A stretch of 64,000 nt of DNA from Coptis chinensis (GCA_015680905.1 CM027384.1:69819001-69883000); one strand, 5' to 3'. Numbered from the stretch's first letter, positions 22,399 through 34,302 are shown. Made by a program: numbers and translations. The notes: a model not told the origin generated them from the sequence alone.

Positions 22399-24150
22399 CT
22401 AGTATACCACTCACTACACCTCTAGCTACTATTTCACACACACCACCTGATATAATGCCTGAAGAAGGAGAGACTCCTCTCTCTGACTTCCATAAAGCCT
22501 TGAGCGATAGCCCCAAATCTTGCATCGTTTTAGCAAACCTAGTGGGGGATTTCCGAATCCCCCCAAATATTTTTAATTTGTTACCCGTTTTTCATGGTTT
22601 AGACCATGAAAAACCTTATCAGCACATGCGTAGGATTGAACAAGTCATAACAACATTCCACCATCCTACGGTTGGTGCGGAACAAATTAAACTGAGGGTA
22701 TTCCCTTTCACCTTAGCCCGATATAAGGCGTCTTGTTAAGCGCCCAAAGCCTAATTTTGTGGACTCATGGGCTAAACTTGTTCATTTGTTTATGGAACAT
22801 TTTACCCACCCCTAAAGACGGATGAGATGCTTTCCAAGATTCATTTCTTTTCGACAAAATCCTCATGAATCATTTTCGAGGCTTGGAATCATTTTACCGA
22901 TCTCCTTATAGAGTGTCCACATCATAACCTAGCTTAAAGACACGTTAGTTCGTGCCTTTTCAAAAGACTTCTACACCACCATAAAGAAGTCCTTGACATA
23001 ATGAATGGGGTAGTTTCTTAAGCAAAGGAGCCTCGGAGGCTTATAAATTTATAAAGGATCAAACTAAAGCGAAATAACAACGGGGGGTAGTGGACGATAT
23101 CCCGCGGGTTCGCTAGTTCTTCTAATACTGATTAAGGACGCCGGTATGTTTGAAATTAAACACTCCATCCCGAGCTTAAAACTCTAATCGAATCACTCAC
23201 TAAAAGGTAGAGGATATTTCGTTCAACAAAAGCCTATCCCCCGTCATGAATGTAAATTCAAATCCATGTAGTTTCTGTTGAGCCACGAAGGCATCCCGAC
23301 TTCCATCGGTCCTATAGCCTATGAACAGGCTTCTTCCATTAATAGTGAACCTAACGCCCCTTGGAGACAAAATCCCAACTTCGGTTGGAGAAATAACCAA
23401 CACGTCACACCTCCAGGGTACAATAATCAATATGTTAGGCCAACGCACAATTTTATCCAATCTCCACCACGACAAGGACAATGTCAGGGTAATTATAATA
23501 ATTATAGCAACCAAGTGCAACCTCGACAAGGTCAAGCACAAGGTAAAGGTAGTTATAATAATTATAATGCTAATAGAGGTATCGTTCCGGTAAATAATAA
23601 CTATCAAAATCCGCCCATAAATAATTTACGCAAGATAGTTCCAGTCACACCACCCGTGACTACTACACCCACACAACCGGATCGTCTTGACACCTTCATA
23701 CAAGTGAGCCAAAAACTTTTCCAAACCATGGCTCAATCTAACCAACAACTTTTACAATCCGTTAATAATTTAATCCAACAGTTGGCCCAAGATAAAGCCC
23801 AACCCAAAGGTGTGTTTCCAGGTCACGCAATACCTAATCCTAAAACAACAAACACAGCCTTTGAGGTAACCGATAATACTAGTAATGAATATGAAAATGT
23901 AGGTGAGCTAAATGCCATCACCACTCTGGATTCGGCAGAGTGGTTGATAACAAAGTAACTATGCCTATAGTTACCCCACCAGTAGCCCCTACACCTGCTA
24001 TTTTACTAGATACCGAAATAGAAACTGAAGAGCCTACTACTGTAGAGGTACCAGTTACAACACAACCTAAGAAATAGAAAGCCAAGGTTAAACATCCAGG
24101 TGATACTATTGCTAAATATAGAGAGAAACCACCGTTTCCACAAAAATTAC
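22399..24150 (+). pseudogene. Element C: gag
   Basis: The region starts within the gag head ([32 protein letters not shown]) and continues NLLPVFHGLDHEKPYQHM. The capsid-core block is followed by a long Asn/Gln-rich stretch (23278-23958) with repeated RQGQ..GNYNNYSNQ and QPRQGQAQGKGSYNNYN blocks, then QLAQDKAQPKGVFPGH and GELNAITTL. These are Athila-type gag features, alignable with scrap D. Several frames are needed to follow it, as expected of a fossil. Confidence 0.8.
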
Positions 24151-24152
24151 CC

Positions 24153-25140
24153 ATGTTAACTAGGGATACAAATTATGAGGAGATTAGGGACGTTTTCAAG
24201 AATCTAACTATAAACCTTCCCTTCCTCAAAGCAATTAAAAAGCTACCACACCATGCTAAGTTTCTTAAGGAGTTGTGTACTACTAGGCTTAAGACCAATA
24301 TACCAAAAGACGCCTTTTTAACAGAACAATTCCCAACACTATCTGAACATAATGGAATTGTTAAGTACAAGGACCACGGTCGATCCCATCGCACAATGCA
24401 CCTTAGGAGATTCCTATACGACGACCGCGTTATTAGACCTGGGGGCTAGTGTTAACTTACTCCTGTTTTATTTGTATAGACAAATAGGTCTAGACGAGAT
24501 GCAACCCACTAAAATGACGTTGCAATTAGCTAATTGGTCTATTAAGTATCCTAAGAGTGTGGTCGAAAATGTGCTGGTAAAAGTTCAGGATTTCTACTAT
24601 CCGGCTGATTTTGTCAACGACTCTGTCCCGATCATCTTAGGGCGTCCTTTCCTGGCAACTGCTAATGCGCTCATTAATTGCCGCAATGGTTCGATGTCCA
24701 TGTCTTTTGGCCATCTTGCTGTTGAAGTAAATGTTTTTAAAACAAAGACACATTTACCCGATTCGTCTATGGATGGAGAGGTTAGCATGATTGAGAGCTT
24801 CGCTCGAGATTATTTCAACAACACGTTCCCTGATAATCATATGCCCAAATTTCTTTCCTTTGGAAGTTCAGACTCCAACATTTTCATCCCTACACTAGTC
24901 GATACACATATTATGGATGAGGATGAGATAGATGACTTTCTCATAGATATAGAGGACTACCATAGTAATGTGGATATGACCAATCTAGATGAGGAATTCG
25001 AGGAGTTTCTTAGAGCAGGTGATGATTCACCCTATCAAAAACTACTTTGCACAACATCCACCTCGACTCCCCTCCTTCCACCCTTTCAAAGGAATCTCGA
25101 GTTTGCACTCGATCGTTTTGTTTCTCCTGCGGCTTCATAA
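24153..25140 (+). pseudogene. Element C: gag tail and aspartic protease
   Basis: First comes the pre-protease block typical of Athila (YEEIRDVFKNLTINLPFLKAI, LPHHAKFLKELC). The aspartic protease follows, with TALLDLGASVNLL as the catalytic region, MTLQLANWSIKYPKSVVENV, and the flap/C-terminal block VPIILGRPFLATANALINCR. An acidic linker (MDEDEIDDFLIDIEDYHSN) ends at 25140. In living relatives this enzyme cuts the polyprotein. The 262-codon frame at 24352-25140 is the longest surviving frame of C. Confidence 0.82.
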
Positions 25141-26656
25141 TTTTTAAATCCACCTAGTAAAAAAATACTTGGAAGGACAAACCATTTGACACCTTCATTT
25201 TCAGACTTGAGACAGTCCCTACCTACACCATGAATGAGTTTTGTGCTAAACCCACATCCTCATTGTTTACATGCTTTCCTTCTACAACTTATCCATATCC
25301 ACCATATCTTCCATAACCATTCACTTTTCCACACTTATTTACTAGGACACCCTCTCATTCAAAGATGAAAAAGAAGGTGCATGCTAGGTTACGTTACAGG
25401 TCTATCCGACTTCGCTTTCAGTTCATTAGGTTGCGTCATAGGAAATCTTGGTGCTTGATTGTGTTTGAATATGTTTTTTGTGATATTTATTTATGGAATG
25501 ATCCCCAACTATTTCGTTTGTTGATATATGAAAAACTGCATGTTCATACATATGTTTAGATAAAGTCTCGAGTATCTGACTATAAACGACTCAACTTTTG
25601 TGTTTGGTGCATTTTCTTTCATTTCCATATATTGGTGAGTGCACCATTAAGGTAACCGGGCCCTCCCTATGGAGTGTGTGGCTGTAAGTACCGGATCTTA
25701 AGTCCACATTTAACATAATTCACGTTTTCCACTCTTGCATGTTTTCTCGGATTTTTGAGTCATGTTTCTCTATGGGGTGAATTATGTCCTTATTCATTAT
25801 TGTTTTTCCTTATAAAAGTAATATATATATATTATATTATTATTTTTATATATATATAAATATATATATATATATTAAATAATAAACATAGTAATCTAGG
25901 AAGTCTCGGGAATCTGACTTTAAAAGACCCACTTAAAAAATAAATTTTCTAAACTCTGTTGTAAAAAATTTGTTTGGGGGTGGGGTGTTCGTGTTTCCGT
26001 CCTAGAATATTTTATGTCCCATTAGAGTTGCTTAGGCTGTTTAATTGTATTTCGATTCGGGTTGACATAATCTATGAATTTAGAGTTCATTCGTTCGCAT
26101 AACGTACGTCATGCACGCACTTTGAGGTGTTTTCCAATATCTTATATGTCATCCAAGGTTGGAATAAAGTGTTTTATGGATCATTGGATTGGAAATTCTC
26201 TCCTGATCATTTCCATATCTCATTAAAAAAATCGGACCCGAGAACGGCGGCAATATTAGTTTGAAGTCGCGCTAAAAATCGAAAAATTCGAATTGGGCTT
26301 GGGCCCAACCCGAGCGCACCGGCAATGCACCTGCGCCCCTTACCTTCGCACCAACAGTCGCGTTCTTCACTTCCAAACCGCCATTAACGACCACAAAGCT
26401 TCAAACCCAAACCTAAAAAATAAAATTAAAAAGAAAACCAAACTAACCCACGCCCACAGTTCAAATCAACTTCCAATCTTCTCTAAAATCTTTCCACCAC
26501 CACCTCCACCAATTTAAATCATCAAAAACCATCGAAAAATAAAATAAAAATTTGAACTGCCGATCCACCACCGCACCACCACCATTGTTGTTCCAGTGAG
26601 GTTGTTCCTCATTGCTTCCTACACCTTCTACAAACCCCAAATCAGTTCAAACTCCA
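25141..26656. other. Element C: spacer before ORFx, with two copies of the 26-nt motif
   Basis: Non-coding apart from short fragments. Copies of the 26-nt motif lie at 25565-25590 and 25903-25928, each starting GTCTCG and ending GAC, in the same sense as in B and F. A donor-like TTGGTGAGTGCACC lies near 25632 and an acceptor-like TTGTTGTTCCAG near 26587-26598, just before the ORFx start. An AT microsatellite occupies about 25823-25876. Confidence 0.6.
25823..25876. repeat. AT-rich microsatellite
   Basis: Interrupted runs of (TA)n and ATT between 25823 and 25876 inside the spacer of element C. Simple repeat, no further function inferred. Confidence 0.9.
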
Positions 26657-27781
26657 ATGGCTCAACAACGTCGAATTTTGCCGGAGCAAGCATTTACTGG
26701 TGACCACTTCGCGCCATTTTACGGTGACAAAATGATTAGTAGAGACTGGAATAGCTTGTGGTACTTGACCAAAGCCTTTTACCATGAAGATTTAGTCCGA
26801 CGGTTTTACAACACGAGGGAGTTGGAGGGGAGTAGAATTTTTGTTACGGTGGCGAAGAGGAGGAAAGAAGTAACTGCTGGGTTGTTGGCTGAGATTCTAG
26901 GAATTCGCCTAGAATCCATCCGATGCCAAGTTACAGGAGTCCCAATATAATGGGGTCGAGCCGTTGATAAACGGCGATTATACGGAAGGAACTACAATGT
27001 GAGCTTCGCATTGTGTTCGCCAGCATCCTCGAACCAACCAACCGGGGCCGCAGCTCGATGGATTGGTCGGAACGTCCTAGGGAAGGAGAAGGTCAGCGAC
27101 ATCGGTCTGAACTGCCTCCACATTTTATGGATACTCCAGAGCGTAATACGAAGTTCTCAGATCTTGGAGTTTTTGCTTAACATGATTAGGGGAGTAGGGA
27201 AGTCTATTGCACCTCTTCCTATTTTGATAACCAAGATCATGCTGAAGTGGAGAGCAGCTCCGACGTCTGATAGGATTTACCTCACCCTACACCGAAATCC
27301 TCATATTTATAAGGATTATGTCCAACGAGTTTAGAGGTTGCCTGAGGATAGGGTAGAGGACGAGGAGGATGGTGGAAATGAGAATGACTCGGAGGATGAG
27401 GAGGACTTGACTTGTTTTGATGCTGATGCCTTGGAGAGGTGTTGGTCAGATGCAGAATGCATGGCTGTGATTCATCGTGGTATGCGTTCACTCAACACTA
27501 TCTGCGAAGACCTCCGGACTCGACAGGCCCACCATAACTTCGAGATCCATACCCAGCGAGAGGATGAGCAGTGGGAATAGATGAGGACTGAGCTAAAAGC
27601 TCAGCGCAAGTTCCGAGCCGATATGCTTGCACGCTTCCCACCTCACGGGGATTCTCCTTCTGAGGATACAACATCGAGACACGAGCGTCGTTGCCGAAAG
27701 ACGAATGGTGTTGGCCAATCGAGAGCTCAGGAGCCATCTCCTGAGCGTGTGCCCTCCGCTACTCAGTACCGACGTGTTTAG
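26657..27781 (+). pseudogene. Element C: ORFx (plant transposon-protein family)
   Basis: The start at 26657 is chosen because B's counterpart begins at the same place. Domain order: ILPEQAFTGDHFAPFYGDKM, WNSLWYLTKAFYHEDLVRRFY, a strand-rich IFVTVAKRRKEVTAGLLAEILGI, then YNVSFALCSPAS, DIGLNCLHILWILQS and PILITKIMLKW. An acidic linker (26 of about 40 residues Asp/Glu around 27340-27420) follows, then a coiled tail (MRSLNTICEDLRTRQ, KAQRKFRADMLARFPPHG). It belongs to the plant 'putative transposon protein' family by motif recall. No membrane segment is evident. Broken, with a few breaks. Confidence 0.72.
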
Positions 27782-28616
27782 GGATAGTATAGCTTGACGA
27801 TGTTTATTTGTAGTTTTATTATTGTTAGTTATTTTAATGTAAGTTTTAAATTCCGAATTTGGATTTTGTAGTAAAAGGGCATTTAATGCCAATATTAATA
27901 TAATGTCATTATTTTCATTGTGCGTGGTTGTTTAATATTGATCCCACCTTCCCAAATTGTTTGGGGGTGGTGTTATCTATTCCAGCATGATTTTTATATG
28001 ACCCGCGATTTTTAGAAGTTATTTCGGAGTCAGGGTGAGAATATGGCCGATTAGGCATATCTATGAATAAATATCATGGTAGGATGAAATCTCGATAAAA
28101 TAGGTAGATTCTATCCTAAATTCAACCTAAAAGATACTAGGGTTGTTTTAGAATCAAGAATATGAGTTGTTTCCGTTTTCGGGTTTGGAAATTTTAGTAT
28201 TTCTAAACCGCTGCCGAAAATTTTTGGCAACTTCCCGATCGGTTTTAGCAACTTAAAACCTATATAAACTTCATTCATTATACACTCACAACCCACACTA
28301 CACCTAACTTCCATCACTCCCCTTTCACTCCCACGTTTCCCACGTTTCGTCTCATTTTTAACGAATCAAGACCTCGGGGGACTCCGCGCTTGAGAGGAGC
28401 CTTTTCGCGCCCTACTCATTTGTCAGAAATTTTGCACAGAGCGCACCCACTCCCAAGGTGAGCGTGACTCGGCCGGCTCTTTGGAACTCAAAAATCATCG
28501 AGGCACTGCGCCAAGTGGAAGCGCACTGCGCCCCGACCTCCGTAAACACAAAAATTTCCAGTTTTCTGCGGGTTGTTCCCAGATCATTTGCAGCTGTTCC
28601 AAAGCATCATTTTGAG
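27782..28616. other. Element C: spacer between ORFx and ORFy
   Basis: AT-rich then, from about 28370, GC-richer (GCGCTTGAGAGGAGCC, GTGGAAGCGCACTGCGCC), ending at the ORFy start. This mirrors the GC-rich patch before ORFy in B and could hold the ORFy leader or splice acceptor; inference. Nothing else recognised. Confidence 0.45.
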
Positions 28617-29554
28617 ATGACATCTCCTACAATAATACCGGAACAGTCTTTCAAAGATTTGTTCCAAAGCACTACTTATGGTGCTTGGTTTCGCGAGGCG
28701 ATCACATACGTAGGCTGGGAACCGCTTATGATAAGACCTGCTGAACTTTATTCTCTAACACTAGCATCTTATTTTTTCGATAACTGCATTTTCTTTGAGA
28801 GACCAGATGGAGAACAAGTGTTCTCCATCAACATTGATGATGAACCAATGGAAATTACCAGGTTCTTGCTAGCATTTGTTCTTGGACTTGCTATGCCCGA
28901 GCTGAAATACAAGACCTATGGTGCTATTGGGTAGATAATATGTATGTCTACACTTATGAGTTTTTGCATGAGTCGTATGGGGCAGGCATTTTCCGTATCG
29001 AGGACCAAGGGGACTATAACGTCGCCTTTGGTAGCCTGTCCATGAACATAGGAACTGTTTTATTTTGGATCATGCTAAACATTTTAGGGGAATGACGTTT
29101 TTCTTCTGTGAATTATGCCACTTGTAGCGTCTTCCTTGTTTTAGCCACGGGACGTATGTGCCATGACCTTCCTAGAAACTTGATGTCTAGTTTAGCTCGA
29201 GCCAATAGCATGAGGCATAAGTACCTTCTTATGCCTGTTCTAATTTCCCGTATTATGCTATGTTTCTTTCCTGTTTTTTGTACATGTTTCACGGATTGGA
29301 TTACGGCCCATTAATCGTGATGACCCACCAATAGTATTATTCGATCTTTCCGCGTAATGATTTTGGCAAGGGTGGAGGATACAACCTCATCAGTTGCACC
29401 CTACACCCGTCGCCGTAATTCAAGTGGCCCTTAATAGGTTAGCAATAATAGATGATAAATGGCGGGAAGCCTGACAAATTATCATGGCATGGCAGGACGC
29501 GAAGGAACCTCACTTCTTTATAGAAGAAGAGGATGAGCAGGATGATGAATAAAG
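28617..29554 (+). pseudogene. Element C: ORFy (diverged duplicate of ORFx?)
   Basis: The start MTSPTIIPEQSF at 28617 mirrors the ORFx start (RRILPEQAF). Motifs then follow ORFx in order and spacing: TYGAWFREAI, WEPLM, a strand-rich IFFERPDGEQVFSI, EITRFLLAFVLGL, YVYTYEFLHESYGAGIF, YNVAFGSLSMNIGT, MLNILGE, and PVLISRIML at about 29238-29260. ORFy then ends NRLAIIDDKWREA with an acidic tail (FIEEEDEQDDE). The distance from the PEQ motif to the I(T/S)(K/R)IML motif is about 180 residues in ORFx and 200 in ORFy. Function unknown. Broken, a few breaks. Confidence 0.68.
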
Positions 29555-31276
29555 CGGGAGATAAGGTAAGTTGTAATTCTAGTTAGTGTCTGGTTATGTC
29601 CTAAACAATTTGATTCTTGTTAACCCCATAATGGGTGGAACTCTTATAGAGTTGCGTAAGTTTTTATATTAGTATGTTTTAACCTTGTTTTGCAGATGTT
29701 CCAGAATTTCACGCGTTTCCATGGTATTTTTTTTTCTACCCTCTTTATTTAACTGCCTTGAGGACAAACCATGCTTCTTGTTTGGGGGCATAGAAACACG
29801 TGTAATTAAGACATCTGTTAGAATATAGATAGGTATAATATGCACTTGTTTTTTAGTTAAAATTTCAAAAATTCAAAAATATAAATAAATAAGTTCATGC
29901 TATACACTTAGGAATATTGGTTTTTAGAAACTTAGGTTAATATGTAGGTAATAATCTTTGCATCTATCTATAAATAGATTACATGAGTATCTATGATTGT
30001 TAGCAGTAAGTTTCTGAAATCTATGCTAGAGTACTTATTCTACAAATCTGCGGATAATATAGCCTAAAGCCTTATATGAGCGAAACATTTGAGAAATGAC
30101 ACAAGGGAGAAGTAAAATCCGGATAGAGATATCACACGTCCACTTGCTTGATCACTATGCCATATCATAAGCGAGAATTTAGGCCCTCTTTGGATCGATA
30201 TAGCCAGAAATTCAAAGTTATGAATTATTTTCCGCTAGTCGCCCCTCTGAGCCTTTCTTTAGCCTTTCATAAACCACAAATCCTTTACCCTGTTACAAAA
30301 CAAAACAAAATAAAAAATTCAGCCTACCCAATTTAGATAAGTCTGAGAATAGAATGAGGAAGAAAGAAGAAGAGAAAAACCTGTGTAAACAAAAGTTAGT
30401 TAATTGCTCCAGAAAATAAAGAAAATAAGTTTCCATCCAAAGGAAAGAAAAAAAATAGAAATAAATAAAAAGTCCAAAAATAGAATAAAAGGGAGTCAAA
30501 AGCCAAAGAAAAGAAAAAGTAAAATATGGCTAAGGATGGAAACAAAGTGTAGAAGCAAAAGTAAATAACAAGGTTTTCTCTAGTTACATAATATGAAGAC
30601 TCTATTATCTCAGACTTTTCCTTTTTGAATATCCATTTCCTTCCTTCTTAAACCATCTCATAATCCCCGCAACACCTAATAAATACCTCTAGCTCAATTA
30701 GGAATAGGTTAGTGTGATAGTAAGTGGCAGATGTGTTTGATCAACTCTGGCTTCCTTGTTGTCATTGATATTGTAAGGTAAAGTGTGCCCACCGCAACCG
30801 GAGTAGATGTTAAACTTGAGTGGAAAAATCAGAGTGTTGTCTTGACATTTGTGTGAGGACCTAGTTAAGGACGCTATTCCGAGTTTTCAGAAACGAACCT
30901 GCTAGGCATTTCATAGTATTACTCATTGTATATATGTTTATTGTAGATGATTGATTATTATGCATATATTAGCTTAGGTTTCGACTTGATTACTCTATAT
31001 GCATTGCTAGTGAGAGGTATAGTTAATTTAGAGCATGAATAAGGAAACAATAGTTTTATTTCAGAGTCGTTGTAGTATAGATGAAGTTTGTGAGTACCTT
31101 CATCTGGAAAACTCTCACGAGGTTATAACTTCGGCCCACTAGGGAATTCCTAGTGGTTTAAGCGCCTTGTTGCATATGGTCAATGCAATCGCGACTCAAA
31201 TAAACGAGAGGAGATAGAACTCCATTTTTGGTCACTTATTCTAATTTCTCATCTTTGCTTGAGGACAAGCAAAATG
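29555..31276. other. Element C: 3' non-coding region with the conserved stem-loop block
   Basis: The stretch is alignable with the B region 14397-15547. At 31113-31156 are a CACGAGGTTATAAC... hairpin arm and the palindrome CCCACTAGGG...CCTAGTGG, followed by GCATATGG...GCAATCGCG. The rest is AT-rich and shows no genes. Confidence 0.65.
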
Positions 31277-31292
31277 CTGTTTTGGGGTGGTT
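31277..31292 (+). promoter_or_regulatory. Element C: polypurine tract
   Basis: TGCTGTTTTGGGGTGGTT directly before the LTR start TGATAAAAGCCC at 31293, the same arrangement as in B. Confidence 0.8.
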
Positions 31293-32828
31293 TGATAAAA
31301 GCCCAAAATTGTAGTTTTAACCCCGTAGAATCGTACTTTTAGACCAATTATGTGAGTAATAATTAAGAGTTAATATCGACACGTGTTTTATGCATTCGGG
31401 CTTCAAAGTCCATTATGTGCAGAAATGTGCCACTTTAGCGAGATAAAGGAGCAAAGGTCAGTTGCTAAGGAGTTCTATGATTAAAGGCCAAGATTCAAGA
31501 AGACAAAGCCTTTCTAAAGCCCGATCAAAAGCTGAAAAGTAGACGCGGGTAGAAACAGTACTCAAAGTCAGCAGAACTTCCATAGGCCGTATCTTTGGAC
31601 TCAGACCTCGAAATTGGGCCTACCTTATGTCAAAACGACCAGCTCGGAAAGAGATTTCCAATGGTTTAAGCCTTGACCCAATCAGAGGAGAAAAAGTGGA
31701 CGAAAAGTCTATTGAAGCCAACTGCACCTGAAGAGGCCTTTTTGGACTGAAAGAATTGGGTTTTGGGCCTGATTCTCTGGCCCAAAACATGGCTCCAAGC
31801 CTATGCACGATTTTTGGATCTGAAAGTATAAAAACAAGAGCTTGACTCTTTGTTAATGGTAGATAGTTAGACCTAGATTAGTTAGCCTCCATTAATTAGT
31901 TTTAGAAGTTCAGTTAGTTAACTAATTAGTTTTTCATATCTTGTTTTAGATCTAGTTTCATGTTTAATTAATTACTTTAGAACAAAGTAGATTATTAATT
32001 TAGTATTTGAATCATTGTTTTATTATTCATTAGATTAATAAAATAGTGTTATTGGTAATCTAGTTTCATGTTCCATTTACTTATTTAGTTAAATTCTTAG
32101 ATTCAATTATTTGTCATTATTAGTTTAATTCAATTATTGCATGAGTAGTTTTGAATTGAGTTTAAACAAGCAAAGTTTCAATCTTTATATAATGTCTTGT
32201 TCGAATTCCATTGGGAATGATAGCGTGATGATTCTCGGCTAAGCTTCCATTAGAGGGGGTTGAGAAGCCTTGATGAAAGCTTGATTCCGATTATCGTAGA
32301 GTCGTCGTAATTTCCTTTCCACTCTAGAAATGATTAGTTCACCATGAGAATGGGTGTAATCGCGTTCACATGCTAGTTATGAATTTGGTAGAAATGCCAT
32401 GTGTAATTAGGGATTAGGAGTAACCAGATTATTCTGCGAAGCAGTTCAATTCTGATTACGACGATTTGTCGTTAGTGGATTAAGTTGAGCTAAGGTGGAA
32501 TCAATCCCCCTCTAACTCCTTATCACAGAATCGACGTAGTATTCTCATAGTTGTTCAAATAGTCGACTAGTTGTATCTTGTGGGTAGTTGCATCGTAGTC
32601 TAGTTATCATTCGAAAATCTCTCATTAGACTTTAGTTAAGATTACTTATACGTAGAGAACACAGCATGCGGAAGGACTAGGAGTGGAACGAATCATCTAC
32701 TCCACTATATCTCATAGGATTGAGAGTAGAAATCTTTGATAAATAAGGCACGTAAGAAGTTTTCGTTTACTTACGTTTTGAGTTTCATCGTTCATTTCGT
32801 AGGTAAACTATCTTTTTATGATTTATCA
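31293..32828 (+). repeat. Element C: 3' LTR (about 1.54 kb)
   Basis: Starts TGATAAAAGCCCAAAATTG and ends TTATGATTTATCA. The TATA box GTATAAAAACA is at about 31826-31836. A perfect inverted pair GTTTTGGGCC (31760-31769) and GGCCCAAAAC (31779-31788) stands about 40-60 bp upstream of it. The following bases (AGCCA) belong to element E. By eye it is about 90% like B's 5' LTR. Confidence 0.87.
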
Positions 32829-33067
32829 AGCCACTCATCAATTTCGATGATGACGACCTTCCAGAAGGTGGTCGTGTTATGAACCCAAGGCCTGGGGATT
32901 CAGTTTGATGCGAGCCATCTAAGTCAGAATACATCAACTCAGATGGGGACTCAGGAACAACCTCAGAACTGGAGTCCACTGCCCAAGATTGCAATGTCAA
33001 CCCTCGACACCGAAAAAGAACTCAGAACAGGAAACTTTCTACCAAAGAAGGTGCATGGAAAACTGAG

Positions 33068-34164
33068 ATGTATGACCTGATCCATCAGATGCATCAGATG
33101 ACTGGCAAGGGGAGAAAAATGCAAGACTCCCTTGTTCAATCTGCCATAATGGGGGCAGGCAGATCTCCTTTCATGTCATGGGTGATAAGGAAGCCATATC
33201 CCCGTGGTTACAGACAACCGAAGTTCAGTGTCTTTAGTGGCAAGTTAGATCCAGTGGATCACGTATTCAGGTATCATGCCACTATGGGACAATATGAGAG
33301 ATATGACCATGTCATGTGTCAGGAGTTCAAAGCCTCCCTATTTGGATCTACACTCTAGTGGAACCACAGGTTACCTACGCGTCAGATCAGGTCCTCAGAA
33401 GAACTCTTTAGGACCTTCATAGACAGGTACTCATGCAACAAGCATCAGCCAAAACAGATCGATGCACTGTTCAACATCAAGAAAAAGGATGGAGAGGTAT
33501 TGAGATCTTAATGCAATGGTTCATGGAAATTTCAATCCAAATAGAGTCTTGTGACAAATAGACTGCTATAATAGCTTTCAAACAAGGCTTAGATGAAAAC
33601 AACGCCTTATTCGGATCTCTCTCTAGGAAACCACCCCGCGATTTAGAGGAACTCCTTGACAGGGTTGAAACTTATGCGGGGTAGGAGGAGGATGTCCTGA
33701 ATAGACGTTAGGAAGCGAAGAAGACTAATTAGACAGTTCCTGATTCTTCCCCTCAAAAATCAAAGAGAGATCGTAATCATGGTCGCCAAAGGGCCGAATC
33801 CCCATCAAAGGGACGAATGCCCAAAGGGCAATACCAAAATGTAGCCAGTGGTGCAGATGGAAAACCACATAAGAAGCCACGTGTGGAAGGAGCTGAAGAA
33901 GTTATTCCCTCAATGGACAGAAACTTCGCCCCTTTGAACAAAATGCCAGATGAGGTTTCAGACTCGATCAAAAATCAGAGTTACCTTAAATGGCCAGCTC
34001 CACTAAAGCCAGGCTCCTTGGGTACCAGAGACCAAAGGACCTACTATAAGTTCCATAAGAGTAAGGGTCACAGCACTAGAGCCTGCAGGACCCTGAAAAA
34101 TGAACTACAGGATCTGATTGAAAGGGGGTATTTGAAGCAGTTTGTGGCACAAGAACAAGTTTAA
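33068..34164 (+). pseudogene. Element E: gag
   Basis: Segments show YPRGYRQPKFSVFSGKLDPV, DHVFRYHATMGQYERYDHVM (capsid core), a conserved tail of the capsid (PTRQIRSSEELFRTFIDRYS, KQIDALFNIKKKDGE) and, near 34045-34100, the zinc-binding-like block YYKFHKSKGHSTRACRTLKN. This is the Tat gag pattern and differs from the Athila gags nearby. A leader-like stretch 32829-33067 before it has no LTR or primer site. Fossil, several breaks. Confidence 0.82.
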
Positions 34165-34302
34165 TGCAATCTGACTGAGGAGATCAAACGTCGATTCGGG
34201 ATCCCAGTCTTGGACCGCTCAATGGCCGACTCCAGATAAATATGATTTCCGAAAAAGCAAGTAAACAAAGTGGATAGATCACTGAAAAAGGTGTGCGATA
34301 TC

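Larger units (their letters stand above)
22399..32828 (+). mobile_element. Element C: Athila-type Ty3/gypsy retrotransposon, inverted relative of B
   Basis: Parts: gag 22399-24150, protease 24153-25140, spacer, ORFx 26657-27781, ORFy 28617-29554, polypurine tract, 3' LTR 31293-32828. No 5' LTR in the plus sense is present; the left boundary is the outer end of B's LTR. Reverse transcriptase, RNase H and integrase are not recognised. It is broken, with large missing blocks and many smaller breaks. Gag, ORFx, ORFy and LTR all match B, so the two are the same family placed head to head. Confidence 0.82.

Noticed and set aside
26293-26517. 74-codon frame upstream of ORFx as a separate gene
   Set aside because: Pro/Lys-rich, no counterpart at the equivalent place in element B; likely the leader before ORFx.
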